Origin: Hymenopus coronatus
Lineage: Eukaryota; Arthropoda; Insecta; Mantodea; Hymenopodidae
Direction of reading: 5' to 3'
DNA length: 64,000 nt
Assembly: GCA_030762935.1 (NCBI GenBank)
Contig: CM060900.1
Span: 399,995,132-400,059,131 of the forward strand
Shown: piece after piece, positions 10,795 to 22,891 of the stretch
Position numbering within the stretch: position 1 is the first letter of the stretch
Layout: each line of letters begins with the position of its first letter
Made by a program: the position numbers and the translations under genes
The notes under the pieces: model-generated
What the model was told of the DNA's origin: nothing
The model's input: the letters and a program-made list of their open reading frames with translations, nothing else
The model's database searches: none

Positions 10795-11215
10795 ATCAAA
10801 TATGAATTTCTTCAAGTCATGCCAAAGGAATACATGAGAGCAATTTCTTTTAATGGTAGTAGATGAAACCACAGACATATCACTATATTTCAAATGGCCA
10901 TTGTTTACCACTATATAATAAGGGGAAGCCAGTTGAAAGATTCTCGAGATTTATCTCATTGATAAGTCATGATGCAAAAATATTGTCTGCTTGAGGAGCT
11001 GAACAAAGATGAGTTAAATAGTGCAAAAATACTTCAAAATTGATTGCACAGCCGCAAAATGGAGTTTCTGTAACATCTGGTTCTTCTGGAGGTGTGCAAA
11101 CACTAATAAAGCAGGAATATCCTAATGAATACCTACCTGTATACTTATGCAACACCCAAGGTGAAACTTGACCAGCTGCCAATGAAGCAAGAGCAACCCA
11201 TTATAAAATATGCAA
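10795..11215 (+). pseudogene. hAT-type (DUF4371/ZMYM-like) transposase fragment
   Basis: Frames give VVDETTDIS (10858-10884), then GKPVERFSRFIS, and after a shift NGVSVTSGSSGGVQTLIKQE followed by YPNEYLPVYLCNTQG. This order (VDETTD; PVERF; 'YDGASVMSG..GGVQ..I....P.A.YVHC.AH') is typical of hAT transposases related to ZMYM1 and DUF4371 proteins. The HC.AH part is already changed (YLCNTQG). Only about 140 codons remain and no TIR was found. Confidence 0.6.
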
Positions 11216-11399
11216 GACTGCAGCCTGTTATTAACTTGTTTATATGTTTAAATGTTTCTAAGCATCTATTCAACTTGCGTGATGTAAAAAATGTTTGAAA
11301 CAATTAAATCTTGAAATGTGTTGGAGCAGTTTGAGTCGTTGACACTTTTAAGTTTCACTTACTTTATTTTACTTGGACATGTTTAGAGTAACTGTTTTG

Positions 11400-12080
11400 T
11401 CCTCAATGTCAGCTAATCTTGACTGAAGCTTAAGGAAGTTGTTGCTGATGTGATGATTGTGCTGCTCTCTGGTACTCTGGTAATGAACTTGAAAAAGTAG
11501 GCTGATGGCAGTAATTCAAAATTAATGACATTGTCATTGTTTTTTTAAGATGTGGATTTTTTCCCAAACTGTCAATTGTATATGTATTTTGGAAGGTTTT
11601 AGTATTGTGATGTCTTGTTTAATGTTGTGCTAGGTAGTCCAAAAATGGTGTATTACTGTTGATATGTCTGTTTGCTTTAACTTCAAGTTCCTTAGATGTT
11701 CATTTAGTCTTGTTTGTAGATTCCTTTCTGTCTTTCCTATGTACACCTATGGCCAATCTTTGCAGTTTATTTGATAGATCCTTGATTTTTTTTTATTTGG
11801 TATTGTACCTTTTAGAGGATGGTTAAGTAAATTCCTAAACTTGTATCTGTTGCAGGTGCCAATTTAAATCTTGTACTCAGACGACTTTACTGAACTTGTG
11901 GAGAGAAAGCCTGGATGCAATGTAAATTTGCTGTATCTTTGCTGTGAGTTGTTAGCATTACTAAGTGTAGTGATATCAGTGATCTTTTTCTGCTTTTTAT
12001 ATTTGTTTACTAGCCTCTCTACCAAGTGTTGATTGAAACCATTCAGTGCTGCAACTTTCTGTATGTGTTTGTATTCTTTG
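11400..12080 (-). pseudogene. Penelope-like element, RT end plus GIY-YIG (copy 3)
   Basis: On the minus strand, from high to low coordinates, frames give KVAALNGFNQHLVERLVNKY, then YSKFTLHPGF, then KSRIYQINCKDWP, VYIGKTERNLQTRLNEHLRN and later HHF. That is the RT C-terminus and linker followed by a well-preserved GIY-YIG core (YIGKT with downstream R and EH). Frameshifts break it. The flanking block 12092-12285 is shared with 47618-47720 and may belong to the same element. Confidence 0.7.
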
Positions 12081-12091
12081 TTATATTCCTG

Positions 12092-12500
12092 CTTTTAGAG
12101 AGGAACATGTATAGCTGTGGACACAAAAAATGAGTCATCCCCAGATTCCATGTGTTGATCAAAGAGCTTTGTGTATCTTCATAAAATCTGTGTTCACAAT
12201 GCACACAAAAGAACTGTACAATGGTCTGTGACTGACAGCGCAATATTTAACTTACGAGTACTGAAAACAGATCACAGAATAACACTATGGTGGCCGAGAG
12301 ATTAAGAAGGCCTTGCTTTGACTCATAAGTTCCTAGGTACAAATTTCACACTACTTGTCATTTTTTTATGTTTGTTAATTTTATGACTGGATATGTAGAA
12401 CATAATATTGCACCAATATAACTTTGGCATTTGAAGTTATGCTCCTGTCTACGCACAAAAAAACATAATTCTGCTAACACTTGTGTTAAATAACTTTCAG
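12092..12500 (+). repeat. Dispersed repeat X with tRNA-like SINE (copy 1)
   Basis: The block matches 47618-48220, apart from a SINE inserted in that second copy. Its second half (about 12285-12500) begins with an A-box-like ggtggccgagagattaagaa and a B-box-like ttcctaggtacaaatttc. It looks like a Leu/Ser-type tRNA-derived SINE. The first half has no recognised identity. Confidence 0.65.
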
Positions 12501-12664
12501 AAACACTTGTTCCCATTTTCAACCCTAATTCTGACTAAATCTTGCTTCATTGGTGTCAACGATGAGGGTGGAAGTGCAACACTTGCGGAGGCCTCTGGTG
12601 CTGGATCTATGAACTTCCAGAGGTTACTGTATGACAGTAAATCAAAATTTAAGATATGATTCTT

Positions 12665-12870
12665 TTTTTTTTTTCATGATTTTCTATGCATTCCAAAAGT
12701 TAGGTTATTTTTCCTGTTCCTATTACTTTGATGTCCAGGAATGGTAAGCATTCTTCCCATTCTATCTCTATGATGAACTGAATTGATTTGTCCTGATGAT
12801 TAGAAATGATGGGCAACTGCTGATTTTTCTGTTTTTTGGTATTTTAGGTTTCTCATGCGTTGCATTTTTT
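12665..12870 (-). pseudogene. Chimeric Penelope-like scrap (copy 4)
   Basis: On the minus strand the sequence goes from a GIY-YIG tail (RMRNLKYQKTEKSAVAHHF) straight into the RT motif EIEWEECLPFLDIKVIGTGK, where LPFLD.LV is an RT signature. In an intact element the RT lies upstream of the GIY-YIG domain, so the order is reversed by rearrangement or by tandem partial copies. Confidence 0.5.
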
Positions 12871-13113
12871 TGAAAACAACTTCTAGTTGTTTTTTTTCCA
12901 AACACAGAAATCATTTGAATTTAGCTTCACAATATCCTTGGCTAAGCCCTGTCATTCTACCACAAACTGCTTAACCCTTCTAGTTATAAAAAGCATCTGC
13001 TATACTCTGTGGCTTTGGGCCCTCAACAATGGGCTAAGCTTTATGGCTTGAAACTCCACAACACAGATAGACTGGGCAAATGTGGCCAATTTAACTTAAT
13101 ATTGTGGTAGATA

Positions 13114-14363
13114 CGAGGGGTGTCTCAAAAGTAAGTTACAATATTTTTTTTAAATACACACGGAAGGCATGAAAAGTCCGAAAGTCCCAGGGAATATAGG
13201 TATGGGTGTAGTGGCAGCACTGTAAAATTCATAGGTAACTACATTTATTGCTTGTACATTAAAACGGCAATAACAATGGAGACTCCAATCATTCCTAAGC
13301 TGATTGCAAAGTTCAGGCTGTAATCCCTTTTTTGATGGCAAGAAATAAATGTGTGACTGAAATTCATCGTGAGTTGAGCAGTGCTTATGGCAAAGAAGTT
13401 ATTTTAAGACCAATGATTTCTTGTTGGCACCAATCATTCATTGAAGGGAGAACAACAGTACGTAATGAGCAATGAAGCGGCCAACCCTCCACTTCCCATG
13501 CTCCAGATATTGTTGACGAGGTTGAAGGAGTCATGGATACTGACCGGCACCTTACACTTGATGCAGTTTTGTTTGGACTTCCTCCTTTTATTGAAATAAG
13601 CTGTGCATTACTTCACAGGATTATTTCTGAGGATCTGTGTCTATCAAAAGTGTGTGCAAGATGGGTTCCTTGCGTGCTTTCAGAACACAAGGAGCAGAGG
13701 GTTGACACCGCATTGCAATTTTTTGAGGATAAGGGAGATGGTTTATTCAACTGAATAGTGACCGGGGATGAGACATGGATCTTCACTGAACACCTGAATC
13801 CAAAAGACAGAGTATGGTGTGGAAACGAAAGGATGAGGCAACACCAAAAAAGGCAAACGTTGTTGCATCAGCTGGCAGGTCATTGCAACAATATTCTGGG
13901 ATTTGAAGGGAGTACTTTTAATTGATTACCTGCCCCGTGGGGCCACGATAACAGATCCTCACTATTGTGAGGTGATGAGAAAACTCAGAAGAACCATACT
14001 AAACAAAAGGAGGGAAAAGTTGAGCAAAACTGTTTTTCTGTTCCATGATTACACTCGCCTGCATGCTGAGTGATTACCATCTTTTTCCGGAGCTGCAGTA
14101 ACATCTTGTGGGAAGACCGTTCATAAATGATGAGGAACTAAAACAAGAAGTGGAAAGATGGCTAGCCAGTTTGGCGGGAGCGAGTTTGAACACTGGGTTA
14201 AAAACAGTGTTACCGCGGTACCAAAAATGTGTTGAGGTTCAAGGAAATGATGTGGAAAAATAGGTACTGAACGTACCTTTCAAAATACACCCTCTTTAAA
14301 ATATTTGAACATTTTGTTATTTTTTTAAAAAATAGTATAATTTACTTTTGAAGACACCCCTCA
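13114..14363 (+). mobile_element. mariner element with decayed transposase
   Basis: The element lies between TA at 13112-13113 and TA at 14364-14365. The TIRs are CGAGGGGTGTCTCAAAAGTAA on the left and TGAGGGGTGTCTTCAAAAGTAA read inward from the right. The transposase remnant (about 13255-14265) reads MARNKCVTEIHRELSSAYGK, then GDETWIF (first catalytic Asp) and FLFHDYTRLHA (second catalytic Asp; HDNAR changed to HDYTR). The block that should hold the third Asp (SPDLAPSD) is deleted between HDYTRLHAE and HLVGRPF. Frameshifts and stops are numerous. Confidence 0.85.
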
Positions 14364-14365
14364 TA

Positions 14366-15540
14366 CAAAGTCACAGCTACTCTAAAAAAAAATGCACACT
14401 ACTTGCCAATGGATAATTTTTACCTTGTACATTATATTTGCCAAGTGTCCAAAAAATCAATGAACATAGCTTGCAATGACAGTCCAACCCAGTCTCTAAC
14501 CTTTTGCTACTGTTTACCAACTAAATGAAGTAACAAATGAGCATATCACGCAATCAAATTCTTGAATACAGTTGGCAATAACATCCTCTTATATCATTGG
14601 TTAGAATAATAATAAAAGAAAAACAACAAAAAATACATCATTAACATCAACCACTCAAAGAACATTCACTCCATCAGAGAGAAAAAGTCTGTAAATTTTA
14701 GGGGAAAAAAGACTATAAAAAATCAATTTCCTGTAAATCAATCATTTCCAAGCACACATTAAAATGGCTAAAATTAAACAGCTAATATATTCCAATATGA
14801 TAAAATCAATAAATCTATTCTATAGCTAAAGTAAATAAATACCAAAACCATAATTAATTTATCCAATGTTGAAAATGTCCCCTATTTTGCTGAAGGGACA
14901 AATTAGCAGGCTTAATTTTATTGTTGTAGATTCAATTTTCCTTTGTTACTGTAATTTATAACTGCCAATTTCACAGTTCATCTATTTTTTTTTTTAGATT
15001 ATTTTTATACATATTGCAGAACTCCAAAAGAAATAATCAGAGTCTATCTCTTCTTACAGCATCATGAACAGAACCAATCTCAAAAAATGCATTTCTTAAG
15101 TCCTAAAGAAAATAACAAAGTCCCTAAAATGATAAATCTGGAACTTGATTCTGTAAATCCTTTGTTTCATCTTTTCTGTATATTTAGTATGTTCTCCATA
15201 AAAACACATGCTGTTCAATCAAATTATTTTTAACTTTAATGAAAAGATACTTGCACACTGGCAGAGACAGTCTAGTATTGACCATCATCATTGTTACAAT
15301 AGATGTTTTGATCACAGATGTCAACTGCCTTGTCCATGCATGCACTAAACATAGCTGCTGGTTACACACTTGAGGTGCTGTGGCAGCACTTAAGTTCATG
15401 TTACACATGGTGTGGACAAGGATTAGGCTACTTTGCAACAGTGCTTGTTTAGCTTTGGCATGAATGTGGGGAATGCAGTAACTGCCATCTTGTAAATAAT
15501 TTTAAAACATTTTAATTGAAATGAAGATATACACTGGAGT
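14366..15540. other. AT-rich intronic sequence, nothing recognised
   Basis: No repeat ends, exons or conserved motifs were recognised. The minus-strand open frame at 15184-15438 shows no family features. Confidence 0.4.
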
Positions 15541-15559
15541 TCACATTCTTAAGCTTTAA

Positions 15560-16610
15560 AAGCACTTTGCAAGAATGGCAACATTATGTAACAGCTCAGC
15601 ATGAACTTCGAAGAGAGTTCAGGATTGATTGCAATTATGGTGCTTCATCAGTTCATGCCATCAAAACTTGTGCTTATAGTTTTGAAACTACTGGATCAAA
15701 CAATGCATGCACCCAAAGAACAAATCAACATTCAGAGAGGGCATTTGAATGGAGTCCATGTCAAACTGCACCTCTTCAGTGGCTTTCTGACCATAACATT
15801 TGATGGATTTTACACAAGCTCTTCATTTCCACCAAAACAAGATTCAAATTATGCATGCACTATAGTAACAGGGCCATAGAAACAAACATCAGTTCTGTTA
15901 CACTTTGCTGAAATTGGTTAGTGGAACCAGAATCTCATCTACAACTTATTGATGGGCAAGAGGGCCTTTACCATTTAGCAGGGTTTGTTAAAAAACAAAA
16001 CTTTCATTTGTCTGTAACAAACCACAAAAAAGACATGAGAAGTACATCACAGTCTGAAAATGACACTATACTATGCAATAACTCTTTGCAATTATTGATC
16101 CATAATTCTTTGCAGAGAAGAGGAAAAGAAAAAACTGTGACAGCACAATGCTAAGTATGTTTGCATGTTGGAAAACTTAACTCTTGTATTTGCTCTATTT
16201 TCTGTGGCCAAGGATATATTCCTCTAACAAGATGGGGTTATGAGACACACCACATGAATTTCCATGTCAGCTGTAAGGAATTTGTTTCCCATCCATGTTA
16301 TCTGCAGACAAGAGAATATAGGATATCTGGCCAGGTACTTTTTAAGTCTGCGACTTCATTCTCAGGAGCACTTAAAATTCAAAGTTTTAAGTGCTCCAGT
16401 GCCACACATGATTCAGAAGTTGAAAAACCAAATTCAGGAAGAAACTGAATGAATTCATGTGGAGATGTAACAAAGAGTAAAGGATGATGCTATTAGCAGA
16501 AGAATTACGAGGTGCATATAAAAGAATGGTAGAAAATGTAATAACATTATTTTTTGATAAAATGCATTTCATTGCATTAAATTATTTGTTTGTATATTTT
16601 GTGTTCCTAG
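15560..16610 (+). pseudogene. Degenerate Tc1/mariner-superfamily transposase
   Basis: Successive frames give TAQHELRREFRIDCN, FETTGSNN (N-terminal HTH region ending in 'F..TGS'), GFVKKQNFHLSVTN and GALKIQ, then LKNQIQEETE, DDAISRRITRCI and a C-terminal NNIIF. This matches the arthropod group whose proteins carry 'V..F....TGS', 'GyVNkqN.ryW' and 'SLeeLK..I..Ei..Ip.eml.rv'. The catalytic residues are no longer readable. No TIRs were found, so the ends are approximate. Confidence 0.55.
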
Positions 16611-16980
16611 TAAAACCGATGGATAAGTGATGTCAGGCACCCATTAGAGCGTTTGAAAATCATCTGACTCATGGCTGCACTCTGTGAAGGAAAATAAAGG
16701 AAAATGCTGCCTGTTGATATCAGTATTAGTTTCCAAAAAGTTTCATCCATAATATGAAGAGACTAAATACAAATATTCATGTCAAAAACCAGCTAAAATT
16801 ATGCAGAACATAATACAAAATATATTACTCATAGGTCTTAAGCATATATTATTTTATTACATAGTATTCCTTATTTAAAATGAGTCCCTTGAAGAAGTTC
16901 TGTCATTCCAATTCATTTACACAATGTGATATTAAAGTCTTGAAAATTAGGGACAAGCAGGAGGAAGTGGAAGCGAAGTA

Positions 16981-18344
16981 TAAGGTTGTCTCATAAGTTT
17001 GTTTGTTTTGCTTACAAGTTCCATCTACAGTACCAGAATACCCTGAATCCTCTGTGCAACAATTTATCACTATTGCCTATCCACCTCTATGACTTAGAGG
17101 TCAACAATCAGACTCGCTATTGAATATGTCAGTGTGTGCATATTACTGATGTTGGATGGAACAGTGTGAACTTGTGTATACAAATTATGGAAAGCAATAA
17201 GGAAAATTTCCAACATCTTATGCTGTTTTACTATTGTATGGGTAAAACCACTGCATAATACTGGCAGAAAATTTGTGCTGTCTATGAGGAAGATGCAGTC
17301 ATGAATCAAGCATGTCAACAGTGGCTTAGTTGATTTTGAGCTGGGAATTTCTTTCTAAAAATAAACCTCAATCTGGACAACCAATGGTTATGGCCATGGA
17401 AAGAATTAATGAAATGATAGTCAACATTCCACGAATGACAACTCGGGTGTTGGCATTGGAGCTCAATTTAGCTTGTGCTACTGTAGCCAGGAACTTGAAA
17501 ATCCTGGGTGATGTAAATATTCGCATTCTATAGGTTTCTCACGAACTGAGTTAAGTGAATTTGATTCAGCACATTTCCACCTGTGACTCCTTATTGAGAT
17601 GCAATCAGAATGGTCCTTTTCTGGAATGGCTGGCAACTGGAGATGAGAGGTAGATTACATACATCACCTGAAAGGGTAAATCATGGTGCAAGCACTATTG
17701 GTTCCTAAACCAGAGTGGCATCTGAGAAAGGTTATGCTATGCATTTGTCAGGATTGCAAAGGAATCCTGCATAACAAACTTCTTCCGAATAATGAGGCTG
17801 TCAATTCAGAGAATCACTGTTCTCAGTTGGATCATCTTAAGGCAGCCATTGATCAGAAAAGACCAAACTAGGAAACGATGTCGTCCTTCACCACGACAAT
17901 GCCAGACCACATACCTCTATGGTGACCCATTAATAATTGCATAATTTCAACTGGAATGTGTTACCCCAACCACCATATTCTCCAGACATTGCCCCATCCG
18001 ACTTTCATCTATTGCGTTCTCTGCAGAATTTCCTGAATGGCAAATGCCTCACTTCCTTGTAGGAAAAGTTCATCAATCAGAAAACCTGCACATTTTGGAG
18101 AAAGGTCAATATATTGCCAGAGAAATGGAAATATATTGTTGATAATAATACGGCAGGAAATAAGCAGTTTGTTTACAAAACCTGTCTTATTTATTTATAT
18201 TTTGAATGACCTTCTGTTTAAATTTTGTAAACACAAAGTTTGGCAACTAATCTGTCATAGCTGTATTGCAGGAGAGGTGTGTTCCCAGGCATTCTTAGTG
18301 ATTGAAATGTAACAAAAAATGAACAAACTTAATAGATAACCTTA
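16981..18344 (+). mobile_element. mariner element (cecropia/SETMAR-like)
   Basis: The TIRs are TAAGGTTGTCTCATAAGTTT on the left and TAAGGTTATCTATTAAGTTT read inward from the right, with TA on both sides (16979-16980 and 18345-18346). The transposase remnant (about 17260-18140) shows KNKPQSGQPMVM, ERINEMIVNIPRMTTRVLAL, then GDER (first Asp), HHDNARPHTSM (second Asp, about 17887-17920) and PPYSPDIAPSDFHLL (third Asp, about 17969-18013). The catalytic signatures survive but the frame is broken by stops and shifts. The element ends only 47 bp inside intron 2, just past the exon 2 donor. Confidence 0.85.
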
Positions 18345-18391
18345 TAAAACTTATTTTTCAAGTTATTTTATGACATTAAACTATATATTAC

Positions 18392-18583
18392 CTTGAAAGA
18401 AGTAACACCTGTTCCAACTGCAGACACTTCACCCACACATTCCATACCTAGCACAAATGGAGGAGTGTGATCTCTCATAAGACCCTGTCGTGTATACAGA
18501 TCTGCAAAATTCATTCCACAAGTATGTACTGTCACTTCCACTTCACCTTCTGCCGGCTTAGCTGGTAATGGCCATGGTTTCAC
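18392..18583 (-). CDS. VAT1: VAT-1-like MDR oxidoreductase, exon 2
   Basis: The acceptor (ttgcag) lies just above 18583 and the donor (GTAATA) just below 18392. The exon is 192 nt, exactly 64 codons in phase 0. It begins VKPWPLPAKPAEGEVEVTVH, continues TCGMNFADLYTRQGLMRDHT and ends PPFVLGMECVGEVSAVGTGV-TSFK. This is the N-terminal catalytic (GroES-like) domain of MDR proteins: the 'G.NFAD...RQG' and 'P..LG.E..G.V.A.G..V' motifs are characteristic, and there is no zinc-binding Cys set. It joins exon 1 (...GGYEKLE) and exon 3 (VGDRV...) without a phase change. The frame is intact. Confidence 0.88.
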
Positions 18584-19618
18584 CTGCAACAGTTGTTCTT
18601 GTTAACATTCTTTAATAATCATAGCATATAGCTGAGAGCATCTCATTCTAAAGCTAAACTCCACCGAATTATAATCAAAAAGTGAACAAAATTTTGAGAC
18701 TATGGATTAAAAGAAAAACTAGAATAGGAAGGACATCTAAACTGCTTAGCCAAAAATTTAAATTCAAGCACATGTATAATAAGAATTAGATCACCCATGC
18801 AAACAATAAAACTATAAGAACCACTATTTGAAATGTTCATTTATTACAAAGTTGGCATTTTCTGGAGAAATTCATCATCAGCAAAACAAATATTTGTTAT
18901 CCAAAAAAGAATCATCAGCATAATGGCAGGGAGTAATTTAGAGATTCATATAGAGCATTATTCAAACAACTAGAATTTTTACCCTAGGCTTGCATTTACA
19001 TATCATAATTGATTTTATTTGCAAACTGAAATAGCTTCCTTCTTCTTTCAGATAAATGAAGAAATCCACACATCCAATGGTTCTAGAGCTCAAATCAGAT
19101 CCTAGTCCTTCCAAAGTTTTTGTCTCTATGTGGTTCTATTTTATTCAGCCAGTTTCTAGCTTTGCTAATGAAGCAGGATGGCAGCAGCATCTTTGATTTC
19201 CATCCACCCATCTCTTTGCATTTCAAAAATGTTTGCTCTCAAGGGTTTCTTTGGTATTCATTAAAACAGAAGTTATTTCATGTCCTGCCCATTTCGGTCA
19301 TTTAAGTTTCATATAAATGGGGCTGTCAGGCTCTTTACAGAGTTCATATACTTCATTATTATATTATAAAAAATGAAGAACTACAACCATAACACCAGAT
19401 TATTATAACCAGCAAATGCAATTAGCAAATGCAAAACTAATGGAAAATAGAGTACTTTGTGCACCCATAAGATTCTTTAATGCATTGCCAAATGAAAAAA
19501 TGCTGAATAAAAAATATAATCTTTTAAAACAAAAACCAAGCATTTTTATTAGAGAATTACTTTTATGGTGTAAGTGAATATCTTTGTAAATAATGTATAT
19601 TATATTACTATTTTATTG
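18584..19618. other. AT-rich intronic sequence, nothing recognised
   Basis: This is the start of intron 1, which runs from 18584 to 33747. No repeat end or coding motif was recognised before the Tc1 element. Confidence 0.4.
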
Positions 19619-19620
19619 TA

Positions 19621-21010
19621 CACTGGTGTGCGAAACCTAAGGACAAGATGGACAAATTAACATAACATATGAACTACTTGGTAGAAATGAATGAAAGTGC
19701 AGGAGCATGTTACCAGAAGTCTCTCACAGCTGTGTCACATGGTGTGAGTGTATAGAGACTATAGTGCCAAGTGGGTCTGATACTGCAACATGGGGCAATT
19801 GAAGAAACAGGACAAGACAATCTGTGGCAATCAGCGAACTGTTATTATGCACTGTAGTGGGTTCTTCTTTACAACATGGCCCTAGACAACATTTGGATGA
19901 CTTCACATGGGGCAGAATCATCAGGAAACTGAAAGAGGGATGAAGTGTGATGAGTGTTGCCCAGGAGTTTGGTATTGCTCACAACATTGTTTCATGTGCT
20001 TGGGAAGCGTTCCAAACCACAGGCATGCTGTCCCAAGGAGAAGAGGTGGTGGACCATAGTAAACTACAGCAGCAGATGACCGCTAAATTGTGCAACAGGC
20101 AAGAAGGATCCACATCAAACAGCAGGTGCAGTTGCAACCACATTGCCCAATGCTCTGTATGTTGTAATCCACTGACACCCACACTGACACCAATAACATC
20201 AGAATTCGACCAACGAGGAATGGGGTCACATGCTCTTCTTAGATGAGAGCAGATTTAGTCCGAGTAGTGATTCTTGGTGTACTCTCTTCTGGCAAGAGGT
20301 GGGAACACATAATGCACCCTGGAACATCCTTGAATATGAAGGTTTGGTGGTCCAGGAGCTATGATGTGGAGAGGCATAATGTTGCATGGGCATACCAACC
20401 TCCAAATCTTTGAACACAGTATACTAACTGATCAACATTTTGTGATACAGTACTACTTCCCCATATGCCTCTATTCAGGGATGCCGTTGGTCATGACTTC
20501 ATTTTTATGCAAGATAATTTGCAACTGTATCAAACAGTGCAGGTGGAGAATCACTTAGATCCCCATTCCCCCGATTTAAATCCCATTAAACATCTATAGG
20601 GGTGCTTTGGGGAGATGCTTTGCAGCACATCCACATGTGCCAATGACCATCCAAAGTTTTCAACATCGCTGGTGCAGGAATGGAGCACCCTACCACAAGA
20701 ACTCCTTACCAACTTGTGAGCACAATGCAGAGTATGCATTGCTGTTCATAGTGTTCATGCATACTTTTAAGCGTCATATCTCTATTTTTGTAAATCTAGA
20801 GAACTATCATATGACATAGTGACTTTAGTGTAGCTTATTTTCTATGAATAAAAGTGTCATTTCTGTTCATCTCATTGGATATTTTGTTTAGTGCCTACTG
20901 CAGCATACTGTAGCAGTTCTCTCTATGGATGATTCAAGTTTCATCAGGCTATATTACTTGGCAGTGGCACAGCGAAAGTTACTTTCATCCCTAGATTTTG
21001 CACACCAGTG
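19621..21010 (+). mobile_element. Tc1-like element with dead transposase
   Basis: The inverted ends are CACTGGTGTGCGAAACCTAA on the left and CACTGGTGTGCAAAATCTAG read inward from the right. TA lies on both sides (19619-19620 and 21011-21012). The transposase remnant (about 19895-20815) reads LDDFTWGRIIRKLKEG, SVAQEFGIAHNIVS (paired-like HTH), then HMLFLDESRFSPSSDS (first Asp), DFIFMQDN (second Asp) and HSPDLNPIKHL. The last motif is normally SPDLNPIEH, so the catalytic Glu of DD34E is replaced by Lys. Several frameshifts also occur. Confidence 0.85.
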
Positions 21011-21094
21011 TATTAACCTGATGTCAGTAATGCTGCTGAATGAGGCTCTGTTTGCTGCATAACGTCAGGCAGACAACCTTTGCATCAGAACCTT

Positions 21095-21162
21095 TGTGTG
21101 TGCGCATGTGTGTGTGTGTGTGTGTGTGTGTGCGTGCGTGTGTGCGTGTGTGTGTGTGCGCG
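21095..21162. repeat. (GT)n microsatellite with CG interruptions
   Basis: A GT run is interrupted several times by CG steps. Confidence 0.95.
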
Positions 21163-22887
21163 TATTTGGTATTTATGTATAGTATCTTCCAAGGGTGCAG
21201 CACAAAGATTTTCTAGAAAATCCCTCCACCACAAACTACCCTTTATATGGAAAAGTTTTCGAAAATTTTAATTTTCATAAAAATAGCTCTAACAATTTTG
21301 ATTAAACTCAAGTATATTAAAGCTACTTGCACCCAAAATAAAATGTATATCTTGAATTTTCTTGGAATGACTTCTCATGACCTCTTTATTCTGGATGAAT
21401 TTTTGCATAACTGCTAACCCGTAAGAGATGGACAAAAACATACCATACAAAAAATTTAGAGCACATTAAAACACACAATTTGTGTTATATACATTTTTTT
21501 CGTGGAGTTAATCATTTTTAAGATATTCCTTGTTATTAGTTTCTGCTTTGAAAAACTTTTCTCATACAGGAATTTGTCAACTCCTGTCCATACAAACAAA
21601 GGAACTTCAGTCACATAGCAACCAGCTTTTGACTATCACTTTAACCTATGGTACTCCCTTATTTTCCTTCTACTTACCAGGAAGCAAGTAATAAGACTAT
21701 TTCTGCTAATATTTTCTTGATTAGCTTGGAGTAAATAGAAGCATAAGCTTTTTAACAATAATTTGTTGCAGAGATTTAGAGAAAGGCATATAAATGGAAC
21801 ACATCAGATTTTTTATTTTAAAACTTAATGCGCTAATAAAAAAATCATACTTATATTATGAACAGCTTTGGGAAGACCCATAAAAAGTTTCAAATTTGTA
21901 GTAAGTATTTTGTGGATTAAATTAAGATTTGAATGTTCAGATATATTGTAAAAATTATGTCTTGAAAAATGACTTATATACCCCTACTAAGGGGCATTTA
22001 AATAGCACAGATCTTTATATTTTATGTAAAGTAAGATAATTTTCAGACATCAAAGGACTTTGAAACTTTGCATATATGTATTTTAATATGTATAGTATCT
22101 CCCCATAAAAGCCTATTTTAACTGAAAGTTTTTGAAATTTCACCCATCGCTACCTTAAAATGATACAGCATATTCATGATTAGACAAGTAGCACCATACA
22201 ATGAGGTTTGATATTTAGATGTACTGTTTGTTTCTTTATGCCTTCATTGAAAACTCTGGTACACCACTGGTTACCTGGCTGCCTTCCCTCTCCATTCCCC
22301 ATTGTATAATTTCTTCTTAACGTAAACACAGGCATGCTCCTTCCAGTCACAGGTAACTTGGTCACATACTTTAATATTGCCATTTATAACAAATATCTGT
22401 GCTACTACTACCATCTAGTGGCTATTAACGGGTTGCATTCCCTTGGCACTATGTACTCATTTCTCCAACTCTTTTTCAGTTTCTAAAGTTGGTATGGATT
22501 AGCAATGTTGCACAGTAAATACACCCTCATTCAGCAACATTACCCTGATGTCTTCTATATCAGATACACAAAACATACAATATTGATCAAAACAAATTAA
22601 TAAACAACACAATACAATACTCAGCTACAACTCTAGTATAGAATATCATCTTTAGAAATTCAATGTTCTACACCATAATTTAAAACTTTATTGCCTAGCA
22701 TCCTATTTTAGTGTGGGAATAGATTAGTCATTTGAATAAATGGATGCACTACATGTCCATTTTGATATACACACACCCAGAAATCAGGGTATGATGAAAA
22801 ATTTCAATATTTTCTGTGATTTTAAAAATTAGGAAACAAACAATATTATTTCATTTACAACATCAATTTTATGCTTGTTGTTGCTAC
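21163..22887. other. AT-rich intronic sequence, nothing recognised
   Basis: There are no recognisable repeat ends or coding motifs. Short open frames such as 22180-22383 (minus) show no family resemblance. Confidence 0.4.
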
Positions 22888-22891
22888 ACAT

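Noticed and set aside
13150..13341. 63-codon minus-strand open frame at the mariner 5' end
   Set aside because: It is antisense to the mariner transposase remnant and carries no motif of its own.
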